A stretch of DNA of 64,000 nt from Marchantia polymorpha subsp. ruderalis (GCA_037833965.1 AP031351.1:23200501-23264500), one strand, 5' to 3'. Numbered from the stretch's first letter, positions 17,042 to 28,900 are shown. Made by a program: numbers and translations. Notes: generated by a model from the letters alone, not told the origin.

Positions 17042-18390
17042 TGTGGTAACACACTTTTTGTTTTTTTTGCAGAATTTAAACAATTTTAGAAAACTAGTAC
17101 CAAAGCAGTGTTTGTAGCTAGAGAAGGGTACGCTAAATAGAGTGGATTGATGAGATCGTCACGAGGACACAAAGAATCACGCAGTCGGATGTACCAATGT
17201 CTTCGGCGCCTTCGGCAAAAGCTCCTTTTTGAGGTGTCTCTACTCACGCGCCTCTAGCGTATAAGGAAGCTACGCTTCCGGCGCAGACACCTCAGGAGGA
17301 GGTTTTGCTAAAGACGTCAGGAGAAGGGCCCGGACCTCTAAAGGCATCCGACCATGAGTGCGCCTTCGGCGAAACGCCGCTAGCGCGGAAAGGGAAAACC
17401 TTCATAACAATCGGGATACACGGTAGATCCAGTTGGTTGAAGTTGCCTTAGAAAGAGCGCGGGACGCTCGTTCTAACGAGTCTAAGAGCGTCGGAGATGG
17501 ATCAGGAATGGAGAAGTTATGAGCGTCGGAAAACTCGTAGCCGGACATGCGCCGTACGCGCTAGGGTTCACAGCCGGAAAGGATTCCCGTACGCCCTCGG
17601 CGATGCGCCTTCGGTGGAATCACGCGCTCATAGGAGGAAACCCACTCAGAGTCGGAAGCGCCTTTGGCGGCGGTCCATGGAAGGAAAGCGCCGGTCGGAT
17701 GTACGCCTCCGACGTGGCGCTGACAGCCGGATGCGCTGGCATGGGTTGCGCTGGCGGATATGCGCCGGCAGCAACGGACGAGGCATAAAGGACAAAATAG
17801 GCGGTACGACTGCGCGCCGGCGTAATTCGATCCGACTGGATGTGCGCCTCCAGCAAGGCGCCGACGGATGATGAACGCACCAGCGGCGACACGCCTCCGG
17901 AGAAGGGCGGGTTAGGAAAAGACAACAGGGTCGACGTATACCCTGCAGCGGACTCGAGTCCGGAAGGTGGCGGCGGCGGGAGAATTCAACGTTCAAGCAT
18001 GCGAATGCGCGCAATGCGGAGACGTGAATTCGCGCATGCAAAGGGCGAACCGTTAAGCCGTATAGCCGGCTGCGTACGTTGCAACCAGTAGGAACGTTGG
18101 ACGTTCTTGAAATCGGAGAAGAAAAGACTGCACTCCAGTCTCATACTCTCATTCTTGACTTTGCGATTTCCAGTTCCAAGATTACGCGCAAGGGCGGAGC
18201 GACCTGCAGTGAGAGTAGAGAGGGCGGAGACGAGTTGCGCAAGGATCTTGGCGGACCTTGAAAGAATTGGGAGTAGCGATCTTGAACGAGCGCAGAGAGA
18301 GTGAGCAGTCAGTGCTTGAGTGGCCGACGCGCAGTGGCGATTGTGAGAGAGCGAGCGAAAGGGAGAACGTTTGTGTGTGCAGGCAACGCA

Positions 18391-20946
18391 ATGTCGAAGG
18401 TTCCCCAGCTGCGAGTGTCTCCACTCAGGGTGCCGCAGATCGGTCTACGCGCATTTCAAGATGTGCTGTTGAGGCTGAAGCTCGATTTTCTCCTATGGGG
18501 GTGGAATTGGACATGTCCGGAGATGGTGCGCGAGTATCTGCAAGAGAGACACAAGCCGTCTCGCGGATTTCGCCCACACCCAGAGAGATGGGACATTTGC
18601 AATTGGGCGCAGGTGTTGGGCAAGTGTGCCGGCGAGGAAGGGGATCTCCTCTTCGAGGCCGACAGCGTGAAGGTGTCCCAGGAGGAAGAAGTCTCTTACA
18701 ATGAGCTCTTCAAGGTGGCTAGACATCCCAAGAACGGTTTCCGGACACGGGATTACAAGGATCGATTGCAGAGAAATGTCGCGACGGCATTGCTGCAGAT
18801 ATTGCAGCCGACCAAGACCGCTTACATGCATGGTTGGCAGGTAGAGTTCGTGGAGCTAGTGCTGTCAGGAGCTCCGGTGCATTGGGCACGGCTCCTGTGG
18901 AAGGTGACGCGCCAACATGCGCAAGAAGAGAGGGGAGGAACGCTCAATCATCTATCGCCTTACTTAATCGTGTTTTACCGGGCGATGGGATGTTTGACGA
19001 ATGATGAGAAAACTCGGTTTCCGCAGCTGACCCGGACTTACCCAGGTAGATATTCGAGGGAGGCCGAAGTAGACACGGATCCGGACGAGGAACCTGCCAG
19101 TACGCCTCCGGCTCCGGCTCCAGCAAGAGCAGCAGAAGAACGTCGAAGTGAGCGCATTCCGCGAAAGCGGAAGTGGGATGAGAGACCTGAGGACAGGCAG
19201 CCGGAAGTGCTTGCTGCGCCGACTCGTGGTCGGCCCACCCCCGAGCCTCACAGTCGACCAAAACAGAGGGCACGCAAAATGCCAACTGTTACTAAGGAGA
19301 CCAGGCGAACTCCGACCCGGCGGAATCTCACACAGGAAGAGATAATCGCTCAGATCCTAGGCAAGACGGCAGAAACCTCTGCACAGAAGGCACCACGGCC
19401 TTCAGGAGGAGATGGACGGACTGACGGCCGGCCGGCTGCGAGTCGGATGACTGAAGGTCGACAAGCGGAAGGAAGGCCAACTGAACGGCGCGTTGAACCG
19501 GACAGCAGGCCGGAAGCAGAAGAGAGTTTGGCTGACGAGCCAACAATCCTCAGAGGGTCGTCTTCGGCGGAAGGCACTTCTGGAAGAACGCCACCAACAA
19601 GCAGGCCAAGTGGAGTCAAGACGCGCAGGGTGTATCCGACTCCCAGTCGGACAACTGCTGGTCGGCCGACTGCGAGTAGGACAACAGAGAGTCAGTCGGA
19701 TTCGCCGACTGCGAGACGGATGGGGCCAACGACGAGTGTGCGGACGCCTTCGGCGGACGCACCTTCAGCAAGAACACCTTCCGCGCAGATTGCGCCGGAA
19801 GGACAGGCAGTAGAAGCGGGCGGATCAAGAGTGACAAAAGTCACTGCGGCGTCGACCCCTTCACAAACCGAAGATCAAGCCGGAACAGGGGCTCAAGCAG
19901 TGGGATCTCCCACTGCCCTGGATATTTTAGCAGGCAGTGGAGCAGCAGTCGCAGCGGAAGCTGCTGCGCGCCACAGTTCCAGGGAGTCGCCAAGGGATTC
20001 GGTGGCGACTGAAATCCTCGAGACTGAGGATGATACGAGCTCGGAAGAGCAAGAAGCGGATTCGGTACAGAAAACGCCAACAGGGGTGCTGTGCGAACAG
20101 ATAGTTCCACTCCTGCGATATCTGGATCGCAAGACATCCAAATACGCGAGTGCCTTAAAACCGCAGTCTTATGTGGAGACTATCAGGCGAAGGACGAGGA
20201 GCAAGGTGGCAAGGTGGGCCTCTAGATGCCAAGTATATGTGGATAGGAACACCGCCCTCCGACAACACCTGGCGGTCACCCAGAAGCTATACCAAGCCTT
20301 GCAGCAGCAGAGGGAGGATGCGGCGACGAAGAGTCAGGCGGAGGCCGAACTAATACGGGCAAAGATCGAGTCGGAATTGCAGGAGGAGCGGAGACAGAAC
20401 AAAGTCCTAGCAGCCGAGCTTGCGCGCCAGACGCGCGCCTTAGAAGAAAGTCAAAGAGCCCGCAAGGAGGATGAGGAGTTGTTGTGCAACTTGCAATCCG
20501 AGTGCTCGGAATTGAGGGCACAACGTGCGGGATTGGAAATGCAGCTGGCAGAGGTGGAGAGCAGCTGCAGGGCACGAGGAGAGTTGGCGGCACGGGTGAC
20601 TCGTTGTCTAAAAGGATACACCCATTGGGAGGTGGCAGCTCAAGAGAGGATCACACTCAGGGAGTTCGAGCTTCGGGCGGCGGCACTGACGGAAGGTGAC
20701 AGTCGGAGTCGGCGGCGAGTGGCGAGAAAATTAGAAACCTTCTTGTCGGGTGCGCGCGACACTATGGCGCACTTGCAGTCGGAAGTCACTGCAGCGCTCC
20801 GACGCCTGGGGTTACGCAGCCGGTCGGAAGACTGGCAAGGTAGAGACAGTAAGCGGAGCAGTCCGGCGCGCAGGAGGCGCAGCACCGGATCTGCTGAATG
20901 CAGTAGAGTAGTTTGGTTTCGCGCAGATGCTGCGAGTGGTAGATAG
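18391..20946 (+). CDS. U3-encoded ORF of B1 3' LTR, 851 aa
   Basis: Second copy of the U3 ORF. This copy lies downstream of pol on the genomic RNA, so it is the one that can be carried in full-length transcripts. It differs from the 5' copy at about five residues: Gly for Ala and Asp for Ala in the RAMGCLTNDEK segment, Thr for Met before DPDEEP, Ala for Val, and Leu for Pro in EVLAAPT. Most observed LTR differences change a residue, as expected for drift after insertion. Function unknown. Confidence 0.8.
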   Translation: MSKVPQLRVSPLRVPQIGLRAFQDVLLRLKLDFLLWGWNWTCPEMVREYLQERHKPSRGFRPHPERWDICNWAQVLGKCAGEEGDLLFEADSVKVSQEEEVSYNELFKVARHPKNGFRTRDYKDRLQRNVATALLQILQPTKTAYMHGWQVEFVELVLSGAPVHWARLLWKVTRQHAQEERGGTLNHLSPYLIVFYRAMGCLTNDEKTRFPQLTRTYPGRYSREAEVDTDPDEEPASTPPAPAPARAAEERRSERIPRKRKWDERPEDRQPEVLAAPTRGRPTPEPHSRPKQRARKMPTVTKETRRTPTRRNLTQEEIIAQILGKTAETSAQKAPRPSGGDGRTDGRPAASRMTEGRQAEGRPTERRVEPDSRPEAEESLADEPTILRGSSSAEGTSGRTPPTSRPSGVKTRRVYPTPSRTTAGRPTASRTTESQSDSPTARRMGPTTSVRTPSADAPSARTPSAQIAPEGQAVEAGGSRVTKVTAASTPSQTEDQAGTGAQAVGSPTALDILAGSGAAVAAEAAARHSSRESPRDSVATEILETEDDTSSEEQEADSVQKTPTGVLCEQIVPLLRYLDRKTSKYASALKPQSYVETIRRRTRSKVARWASRCQVYVDRNTALRQHLAVTQKLYQALQQQREDAATKSQAEAELIRAKIESELQEERRQNKVLAAELARQTRALEESQRARKEDEELLCNLQSECSELRAQRAGLEMQLAEVESSCRARGELAARVTRCLKGYTHWEVAAQERITLREFELRAAALTEGDSRSRRRVARKLETFLSGARDTMAHLQSEVTAALRRLGLRSRSEDWQGRDSKRSSPARRRRSTGSAECSRVVWFRADAASGR

Positions 20947-20979
20947 GATAGCGTAGTGCTAGTTAGGATCTTTTGAGAG

Positions 20980-21008
20980 TATAAAGTAGATCAAGGCGTT
21001 TTGCCTTG
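20980..21008 (+). promoter_or_regulatory. B1 3' LTR TATA box and hairpin
   Basis: Same TATAAAG and CAAGGC-gtttt-GCCTTG as the 5' LTR. In this copy it would drive transcription into flanking A0 sequence, antisense to the A0 genes. Confidence 0.6.
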
Positions 21009-21907
21009 GGACTCTTCCAGTTTCGGAAGTGCAGATCAGGAACTCACTTTCTTGGCGTGTTTGTGCATTTTTGGTCCTGGCACCACGTAGAGAAGCTGCA
21101 GCATAGCGAAGTTACCGTATGTTGTAGTTGAAGGCCTTCGGCTGAATGTTCAGAGCTCGCACCCGGTTAGAGACTTGAGTAGTGCGGATCTGCACCTGCG
21201 GGTGATTTCTGATGCTCAGAGCCGGCTGCGAGTTAGATACTTGAACAGTTCCCCCTTACTCCTTCGAGTGACATATCCTGATTGTACTCCTACGGGAAGT
21301 TTCCCCTGAATGCCAATGTGAAGTTTCATTACTTCGTGTAAACCTTGGTTTGTAATTCAGGTTGTGTGTGTGTTACTGGATCGTGTTTTCAGTAAGTTCT
21401 CAGTCGGGTCTGCACTCCCTGCGTTTTGTGTGATAGTCGAGGGTGACGTCCACGGCGTACGTAGAGGCTTCGTTCCGAAGTGAGAAGTCCAGTCCGGGTA
21501 CCCCCGCTAGTTCCTGGCGGAAGGGCAGTAAAAGCCGGAGTGGGAGGCACTTCCTGCAGAACCTCTGAGTGAACTTGCGAGACACTTTCCTCCTGAAATC
21601 CGAAGCGGAGGTCCTGACCGACCTCCGAGTTGTGCTTTTTGCCAGTTTCAGGTGTGTGTGTGTGTGTGTGTTGAGTGACCAAGCTGTACCGTGCATCCTC
21701 CGAGCATCCTCCGAGTTGAGATCCTCCTCCGAGTCGAGCCTCCGAGTCGAGCACTGCAGTATTTCTGGGAGTGACAGTCGCCTAGAATTCAAACTCTACA
21801 AAAGTCTGTTAAACGTGACACTTTTACTCTGTGTGTTGCCTCTGTCCCTGTGGGTTCGATCTTTTTACCACCATACTGCAAGTTTTAGCCTTTGGTGGGT
21901 TATTACT

Positions 21908-22933
21908 GTAAATCCAACGTTCGTTGGGTGGGTACTTCGAACTCGATTGGGAGGATCGGGTGTTGACCATACACCAGAAAGTATGGTGTCTGTTTGGTCG
22001 TAATTTTCTCAGCCGTCCGGTACGCCCATAGAGCGGCTGCTAACTTTGTATCCCAGTCGTGAGCGTGATTTACCGTGACTTTCACTAGTATTTTACACAG
22101 CAGACCATTGGACTTCTCCGTCAACCCATTCGCCTTGGGATTGTATGGAGTAGTCTTCCGGTGCTTGATGTGGAAATACCGTGTCAGGTCTTCGATGATC
22201 TGATTCAGAAAATGCGTGCCCCGGTCGCTGACTAGCTCTAAGGGACAACCGTAGCGCGTGATAATCGACTCGAACAAGAAGGCTGCCACTGTGGCTGCAT
22301 CATCCCTTCTGGTGGCCTTGGCCTCCACCATTTTGGTGGCGTAGTCCGTAGCTACAAGAATGTAGCGCCTTCGTGTGTTCCTAGTCACTGGTTGTATCGG
22401 CCCTACAAAGCCCCACTTTTCGAAAGGTGCTAGAGGCATGATGGGAGTCAGGGGCCATCGTGTTGTAGGCGTTGGTCTCCCCGTCCTCTGGCAACTATCG
22501 CATTTGCGGATGTAATCGAGAACATCCTTAAACATGGTCGGCCACCAATACCCCGCATTTACAATCTTTGTGACCGTGTTCCGGGTGGCATAGTGTCCAC
22601 CCGCCTCCTCGGTATGCATTGCACTTACTACTCTTGGGACCTCTGATTCCTCCAGACACCTGCACAAGCGTTCATCTGCCATCTTTTTGAACAAAACACC
22701 CTGCTGGAGTTGGTACGGGCCTGCCTTATGAATAAAGACAGTCCTTTGTTCTAAGTCCATGCCTACGGGACACTTAAGTGTTAGCAAATATCGGTACAGG
22801 TCGGCGTAGCGGGACTCGTGCCCCGCAGACAACTGAAACAATTCTTCATCTGGGAAATCGTCCACCAATTCCTCTTCGGTAGGCTGGGTCCATAGTCTGG
22901 ACAAGTAATCTGCATTTTCGTGATGCACCCCTT
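21908..22933 (-). pseudogene. A0 pol fragment (RNase H end to integrase)
   Basis: It continues the A0 pol gene between B1 and A2. The frame is open here, but six bases are missing at 22410/22411 relative to A1 pol. This removes Ile-Asp of the KWGIDFVGP motif, so the first catalytic Asp of integrase is lost. An apparent start at 22946 lies in the adjoining LTR and is an artefact of the junction. The last bases CCCTT (22929-22933) are the left copy of the A2 target duplication. Confidence 0.85.
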
Positions 22934-23880
22934 TGTAATAACCCACTAAAGGCTAAAACTGCAATATAGTGGTAGAAAGGTCGAACCCACAGGGACAGAG
23001 GAACACACAGGGTACAAAGTGTCACGTTTAACAGACTATTGATGAGTTTGAATTCTCAGGCGACTGTCACTCCCAGAAATACTGCAAGTGTCCACTCGGA
23101 GCGCACTCGGAGGTCGCACAGTGCAGCGTAACACCCACACACACACACACCTGAAACTACAGAAATACAACCCAGAGATCCGTTAGGACCTCTACTTCAA
23201 GATTTCAGGGGGAAAGTCTCTCGCGAGCACACTCGGCAAAGCTGCGGGCAGTGACTTCCAACTCCGGCTTTTACAACACTTCCACTAGCTTGCTGCTAGT
23301 GTAGGAAACCCGGTTTGGACTGCCTACTTCGGATCGAAGTCACTCCTACGCGGTGAACAACACTCTCAACTCACAAAACGCGTAGAGAACACAGGTCCGC
23401 ACTGAAGGACTCACTGTGAAACATTCCAGTAACACAACAACAGTCTATTGAAGAGTTTGAATTCTCAGGCACTTGTCATTCCCAGAAATACTACAGGGGT
23501 TACCCTCAAGGCACCTGCTGCAGCGTAACCTGAATTTACAACCAAGGCTTACACGAAGTAGCAAAACTTCACTTTGGCATTCAGGGGAAAAATCCCAAAG
23601 GAGTACAATCAGAAAGAAACACTCGAAGGTGTAGGGGCGAAACTGTTCAAGTATCTAACTAGTCACTGGCTCTGAGCATCGGCAGTCACCCGCAGGTGCA
23701 GTTCCGAACTACTCAAGTCTCTAACCAATGTACTAGCTCTGAACATTCGGCCGAAGGCCTTCAGCTACAAAATGCGGAACGCTAAGTTGTAACTCCTCAT
23801 GCGTGGTGACAGAACTCAAGGACACAAACACGCAAAGGAAATGGGTTCCTGATCTATACTTCTGAGTTTGGGAAAGAACC

Positions 23881-23909
23881 CCAGGCAAAACGCCTGGAAC
23901 TATTTTATA
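23881..23909 (-). promoter_or_regulatory. A2 3' LTR TATA box and hairpin
   Basis: On the minus strand TATAAAATA (23901-23909) is followed by CCAGGC-gtttt-GCCTGG (23881-23897). Same layout as in A3 and in family B. Confidence 0.6.
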
Positions 23910-23945
23910 CCTTCTAAGTCCTAACTAGCACTACACTGCACTACG

Positions 23946-24708
23946 CTACACGCCTGCACGGAACCACGCTACACTACACTCCGCGGAACCTGTGCTACGT
24001 CTCCTGCGCGGCGGACTGCCGCGCACTAGCTCCCTACCCTGCCAGTCTTCCGCTCGACTGCGCAGTCCCAACCGCTGCAACGCCGCGGACACCTCCACTT
24101 CGAGGGCGGACATGGTATCCTGCGCCTTCAACAGAAAAGCATCGAGCTTCTTTGCTACCTTCCGCCGACTCCTACTGTCGCCTGACAACAACCCGGCTGC
24201 GCGAAGTTCAAACTCACGCAGTGTGAGTTTCTCCTGCGCCTTCACTTCCCAGTGGGCGTAGCCCTTGAGACAGTGGGCGACACGCTTCGCCGTCTCCACC
24301 TTTGTGCGATCTGCCTCCTTCCTGCGATCCTCTTCAACTATCACTAATTGCGATTCGGCCTCAGCACGTTGCGCTCTCAATTCGCCGCACTCTGACTGTA
24401 GCCTGCGGATTACCTCCTCATCCGCCTGCCGTGCGAGCTGACACTGTTCCAACAACCGCGTCTGTCGCACGAGCTCCTCTGACAAAATCCGATTCTGGGC
24501 CTGCTCAGAAATTAGTGCTTCCGTGACCTTCACCTGCTCCTTGGTGAGCTCTTCCAGTTTCCCATCCCTCACCTTCTCGGAGTACTTGTAGAATTTCTGA
24601 TTAAGTTTATACTGACCCCACAAGCATTCATGCTTCTCCTTCAATTCCCTCAACTCCTGGTCCACTCTAGCTAATAGCTTGCTGGTGTGGACTTTAGTGC
24701 GAGTCCGC
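23946..24708 (-). pseudogene. U3 ORF of A2, C-terminal fragment
   Basis: It encodes the coiled coil and conserved C-terminal block of the family A U3 protein, ending in the basic RRRRSTGSAEC tail. It is cut at 24708, in the RRRTRTK segment, where the inverted LTR A3 starts. The preceding coding part is at 29242-30722, and about 0.85 kb between the two pieces is lost. Confidence 0.8.
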
Positions 24709-24999
24709 TGTGGTACCCCACTTTTGGCAATTTTGAGAAAATTAAAACATTTTTGGAAAACTGTACCCTGGCAGCATTGTAAATAGCCTTCGGTACATCA
24801 AAACGGAGTGAATCCGGACGATCGCGGGGATTCTCGAGGGATCTTGTAGAATCTGGGATTTGGGGTGCAGCAGTAAGGACAGGCACCACCCTCCCTGCGA
24901 GCTCTGCAGTTAGGATCCCTACGACGCAAGGCGCAAAACCCGCCTTCGGAGGTTGCGTCCGCGGCGGTAGGGAAACCCTCCATAATTAGGTCAACCCTC

Positions 25000-25120
25000 G
25001 GGCGCCTTGACCAAGTTAGGGTTCCGTTGGAAAGAGCTCGACGCACTGATTCCAACGAGTCCAAGAACGCTTGGAACGGATGAGGACTTAGGGAGCTATC
25101 ACTATTGGAAGATACGGAGA
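25000..25120 (+). promoter_or_regulatory. Shared hairpin module, family A copy
   Basis: A GACCAAGTTAGGGT block is followed by a stem CGTTGGAA (25025-25032) pairing TTCCAACG (25050-25057). Then come CCAAGAACGCTTGGAACGGA and a GAGGAC block. It corresponds to the modules at 6735 (B) and in the C LTR. The stem changes in a compensated way between families. Confidence 0.5.
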
Positions 25121-25213
25121 CGGTCGCCTTCGGCGGAAGGAGTTCGCCACCGGCGCGAATTCCGCCTACGCGGAAGGGGGAATCAAGTTTTGTCCTATGC
25201 GCGGACGAAGGCG

Positions 25214-25292
25214 TTCGCCTGTGCACAGGCGAAGTAGGGTTTGGGGAGGCGCGAAGTCCGCCTACGCACAGGCGTTCGCCTGTGCACAGGCG
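25214..25292. repeat. 16-bp palindromes CGCCTGTGCACAGGCG in U3
   Basis: Perfect copies at 25216-25231 and 25277-25292, with close variants near 25577 and 25595. Related pieces lie in the ORF near 27376 and 27405. All copies in A2 are in matching places. Function unknown. Confidence 0.75.
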
Positions 25293-25951
25293 CTTCGGCG
25301 TTGGCGGAAAATCCGCCTTGGGCCCTAGAAATGCGCCTTGTGAGGTAGAAAGTGTACGGCGCCTTCCGCGCCAGCGCAGCGCCGCGTACGGCGGAAGAGC
25401 CGCCAGAGTAATCAAATCTGTACGGACCATGCGGACGGGACGGGTGGATGCGCTCTTGGACGGACGGAGTTGCGGCGGCGGAAGCGCGACGAAGAGACAA
25501 GAAACGGACAGACTGGACGGAGACGGCTGACCACGGTCAACGCCCTCCGCGCCAGCGCGACGCCGCGCACGGAATTCGCCTGCGCACAGGCGAGCGCCTG
25601 TGCACAGGAGGATGAAGTTCCGCGCCGGCGGAGAATCCGCCGAGGAATCTGCCTGCGCACAGGTAGGAGTTGAACTTTTGTCCGACATGCGGACACACGC
25701 GTCAAGGCAGAGGGGGATTGGCCGAGGGGCGGTACGAGCAAGTGTACCGCGCAAGGCGGAAAACTCGCCTTCGGCGCTACGCCCCCATGTCCGCGGGGTA
25801 ATACGCTCGCGGAGTTCAAATCCGCCAATTCGAGCGTGAGAGTTTAATCGACGACGGCGGAGCGTGAAGCCGCGCGTGAGAGCGAAGACCGTTCCAGCGT
25901 ACAGCCGGCGCGGCCATCAAGTGAGACGTTCTTCACGAGCAAGAGCCGACC

Positions 25952-28900
25952 ATGACCTTCGACCGGGCGGCGGAGAACGTCCCATTCTTGAATTCGCGAT
26001 TCCAATCTCTTGTGCGCGCTGCGCGCATCCATCTGCTGGCTGCTAAACATTCTCGACGTCGCCGCACAGGAGATTTCTTGTTGATTGAGGGAGAAGTGAA
26101 TGCGCGTGATTTGGAATTGAGGGCGATTAGAGTTTGCCGAGAGAGAGAGAAGCTCGGGCGGTGCGGAAGTAGAATGAGCGGGCGAGCGAACCCCAGGAAC
26201 GCAATGACGAGACCGAGCAGATTGCGGATGGTGCCACTTCGCCTACCACAGAACGGGCTGCGCGCTTTCGAGGAGCGCTTAATAGCAAGAAAGCTCGATT
26301 TCTTGCTATGGGGATGGAACTACATCTGTGCGAATATGGTGCGCGAGTGGCTAGAGCCACAGGGACCACCCTCGCGCGGATTGCGTCCGCATGTTGATCG
26401 GTGGACAGTCCAAGATTGGGCGCAGGCGTTGGGAAGATGTGCTGGCATGCCAGGGCATCTCCTTTTCGACAGTGAGAGCATCAAGGTGACCAAGCAGGAA
26501 GAGGCGCAATTTGTGGAGCTGTTCAAGACCGGGAGGTCTACCAAGAATGGGTACAGGACCCGTGATTACAAGGATCGATTTCGCCGGACTTTGTCCGCGG
26601 CGCTGATGCAATTGCTGCAGCCACACCGCGCCTGCTACATCACATTGTGGCAGGTCTCTTTTGTGGAGTGCGTCATCGAGGGAACTCCAATTCACTGGGC
26701 GAGCATCCTGCACAGGGTGATGCGACAGCACGCTTTTGAGGAGAAGGGGGGAACTCTAAACCATCTTTCTCCTTTCCTCATCAATTTTTATCGACAGCGG
26801 AATTGTTTGACAGCGGCGGAGCTTGAGCATTTTCCGCCATTGTCCGTCGACCATCCCGGGAAGTATGTGCGGGAGAATGAGGTCGACACTGATGCAGAGG
26901 AGTCACCGACTTCTACCCCATCAAGGCGGAGGGACGAAGGGAGAAACACTCCTGCAGCACGAGTGCCGCGGAAGCGGCGATGGAGAGAAGAGTCCGAAGA
27001 GGAGCAGCATCAAGAACCCTCTGCTCCCATTCGACCGCGGCCGCTGTACGAGTCATACAGCCGGCCGAAGCAGAAGGCACGCAGACTGGTGTTACCAGCC
27101 GACAGTGCGGACACGGCGACGATTGCGACGGAGAAAGGAAGTGCGTCGCCAGAGAAGCATGAGGAAGCGCGGACGACCGCAGGAGCAACGGGCCACGCTG
27201 CAACCTCGACGGGAGAGAGGCCGCCTACGGGCCAAGGGCCTCCGGAGTTACCACGTGCGTCGCGGACAGATGTTTCGTTTGCGCACAGACGAGACTCCGC
27301 GGACGGACGAGCCTCCGCGGACAGGCGATCACAAGTGGACGTGGATCTACGCTTACGCGTGGGAAGGAGTAGTCCGCCTGTGCACAGGACACCTCCACAC
27401 GTGCCGCCTGTGCACAGGCAAGAATCACCCCCGTTCCAACGTAGGAAGGGGAAAGAGCCGGCGGAAGAACCGCCTACGAGACACCGGCCCTCGGGGCCAG
27501 ACCCTCCGGCGCACCACGCGCCGCAATTTGCGCCTTCGGCGCCAGGGCCTTCGAGCCGAGGAGATACGAGCAGGGAGCGTGCGGAGGCCGCACCATCGGC
27601 GGGTAGTCCGCCGATAGATGCGCCTTCGGCGGTAGGACCTATAGGCCAAGGGACATCGGGCGAGCGACCCCCGGCCATGTCGCCTTTGGCGATGGATGTC
27701 CGCGGCGCTACGCCTGCGGCGGACAAGGCGCCGGCATTTGCGCCTGCGCACAGGCCGAGCACAGCCCCCACGGACCGATCAAGGGAGCAGCAACAGACGC
27801 AGGAGCGGAGTGACTGTCCGCGGGATGAAATTTCGATGCGCGATGCGCAATCAAACCCCGCGCAGCCACCCTCCGCTCGATCGCCTTCGGCGGCGGGCGT
27901 CGGCGGCAGAGAGGACACGGTAGACGACCAACAAGCGAGCGGCGGGGATGCCGCACGGGCACATTCGCCTACCGCCTTAGACATTTTGGCGAAGAGCAGC
28001 GAGGCTGCAGCCGTGCCTTCGCAGGCAGCACACGTCGACGACGTGCAGCCCCACTCGGGGCAGTCGCCGACGCAATCAATGGCGACCGAAATTCTCCACT
28101 CGGATGATGACGACGGAGGCTCCACGGAAGAAATGTCAGGAGCAGAAGACACCGAGGAGGAGGAGGAGGAAATTGTTGGAGCGCCGGCGGCGGCGCTCTC
28201 TGAGCTGGTGATTCCGTTGCTGAGGTACTTGGATCGTAAGGTCGATAAATACGCCGACCCACTTCAGCCGGGATCTTACATCGAGTTAGTGCGCAGGCGG
28301 ACTCGCACTAAAGTCCACACCAGCAAGCTGTTAGCTAGAGTGGACCAGGAGTTGAGGGAATTGAAGGAGAAGCATGCATGCTTGTGGGGTCAGTATAAAC
28401 TTAATCAGAAATTCTACAAGCACTCCGAGAAGGTGAAGGATGAGAAACTGGACGAGCTCACCAAGGAGCAGGTGAAGGTCAAGGAAGCACTCATTTCTGA
28501 GCAGGCCCAGAATCGGATTTTGTCAGAGGAGCTCGTGCGACAGACGCGGTTGTTGGAACAATGTCAGCTCGCACGGCAGGCGGATGAGGAGTTAATCCGC
28601 AGGTTACAGTCAGAGTGTGGCGAATTGAGAGCGCAACGTGCTGAGGCCGAATCGCAATTAGTGATAATTGAAGAGGATCGCAGGAAGGAGGCGGATCGCA
28701 CGAAGGTGGAGACGGCGAGGCGTGTCGCCCACTGTCTCAAGGGCTACGCCCACTGGGAAGTGAAGGCGCAGGAGAAACTCACACTGCGTGAGTTTGAATT
28801 GCGCGCAGCCGGGTTGTTGTCAGGCGACAGTAGGAGTCGGCGGAAGGTAGCAAAGAAGCTCGATGCTTTTCTGTCGAAGGCACAGGATACCATGTCCGCC

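Larger units (their letters stand above)
6386..21907 (+). mobile_element. B1: full-length family B element with ORF-bearing LTRs
   Basis: The two LTRs are 4866 bp each at a constant offset of 10656. The internal region holds PBS, gag-PR, leaky stop, RT-RH-IN and PPT. All coding frames are open, including both copies of the U3 ORF. I noticed only about nine single-base differences between the LTRs. The site is the A0 pol gene. The target duplication reads ATAAA on the left and GTAAA on the right, and the last LTR base is T instead of A, so the right edge carries a small change. The total is 15.5 kb, of which 9.7 kb is LTR. Confidence 0.93.
17042..21907 (+). repeat. B1 3' LTR, 4866 bp
   Basis: Near-identical to 6386-11251. 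The differences I noticed cluster in the U3 ORF region (for example near 18989, 19004, 19076, 19112, 19210 and 19404), plus one near 21886 and the terminal base (T for A). Confidence 0.93.
22934..24708 (-). repeat. A2 3' LTR, distal part (ORF end, R, U5)
   Basis: It holds the last 1.77 kb of a family A LTR. Compared with family B, U5 contains an extra segment near 23432-23540 that copies the LTR-end region at 23032-23085. Apart from the ORF end and promoter I see no gene. Confidence 0.85.

Noticed and set aside
22903..22946. A 347-codon ORF ending in LTR sequence that looks like a new pol with its own start
   Set aside because: Its first codons come from the A2 LTR terminus that abuts A0 pol after insertion. 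The rest is an A0 pol fragment.
22934..24708. Direct LTR-to-pol joint at 22934 as an internal deletion product of one element
   Set aside because: The matching LTR terminus and CCCTT duplication at 35295-35300 show a true insertion of A2 into A0.
25200..25700. CRISPR-like array of CGCCTGTGCACAGGCG repeats
   Set aside because: Spacing is irregular, repeats are palindromic LTR motifs inside a retrotransposon, and no cas-like genes exist.
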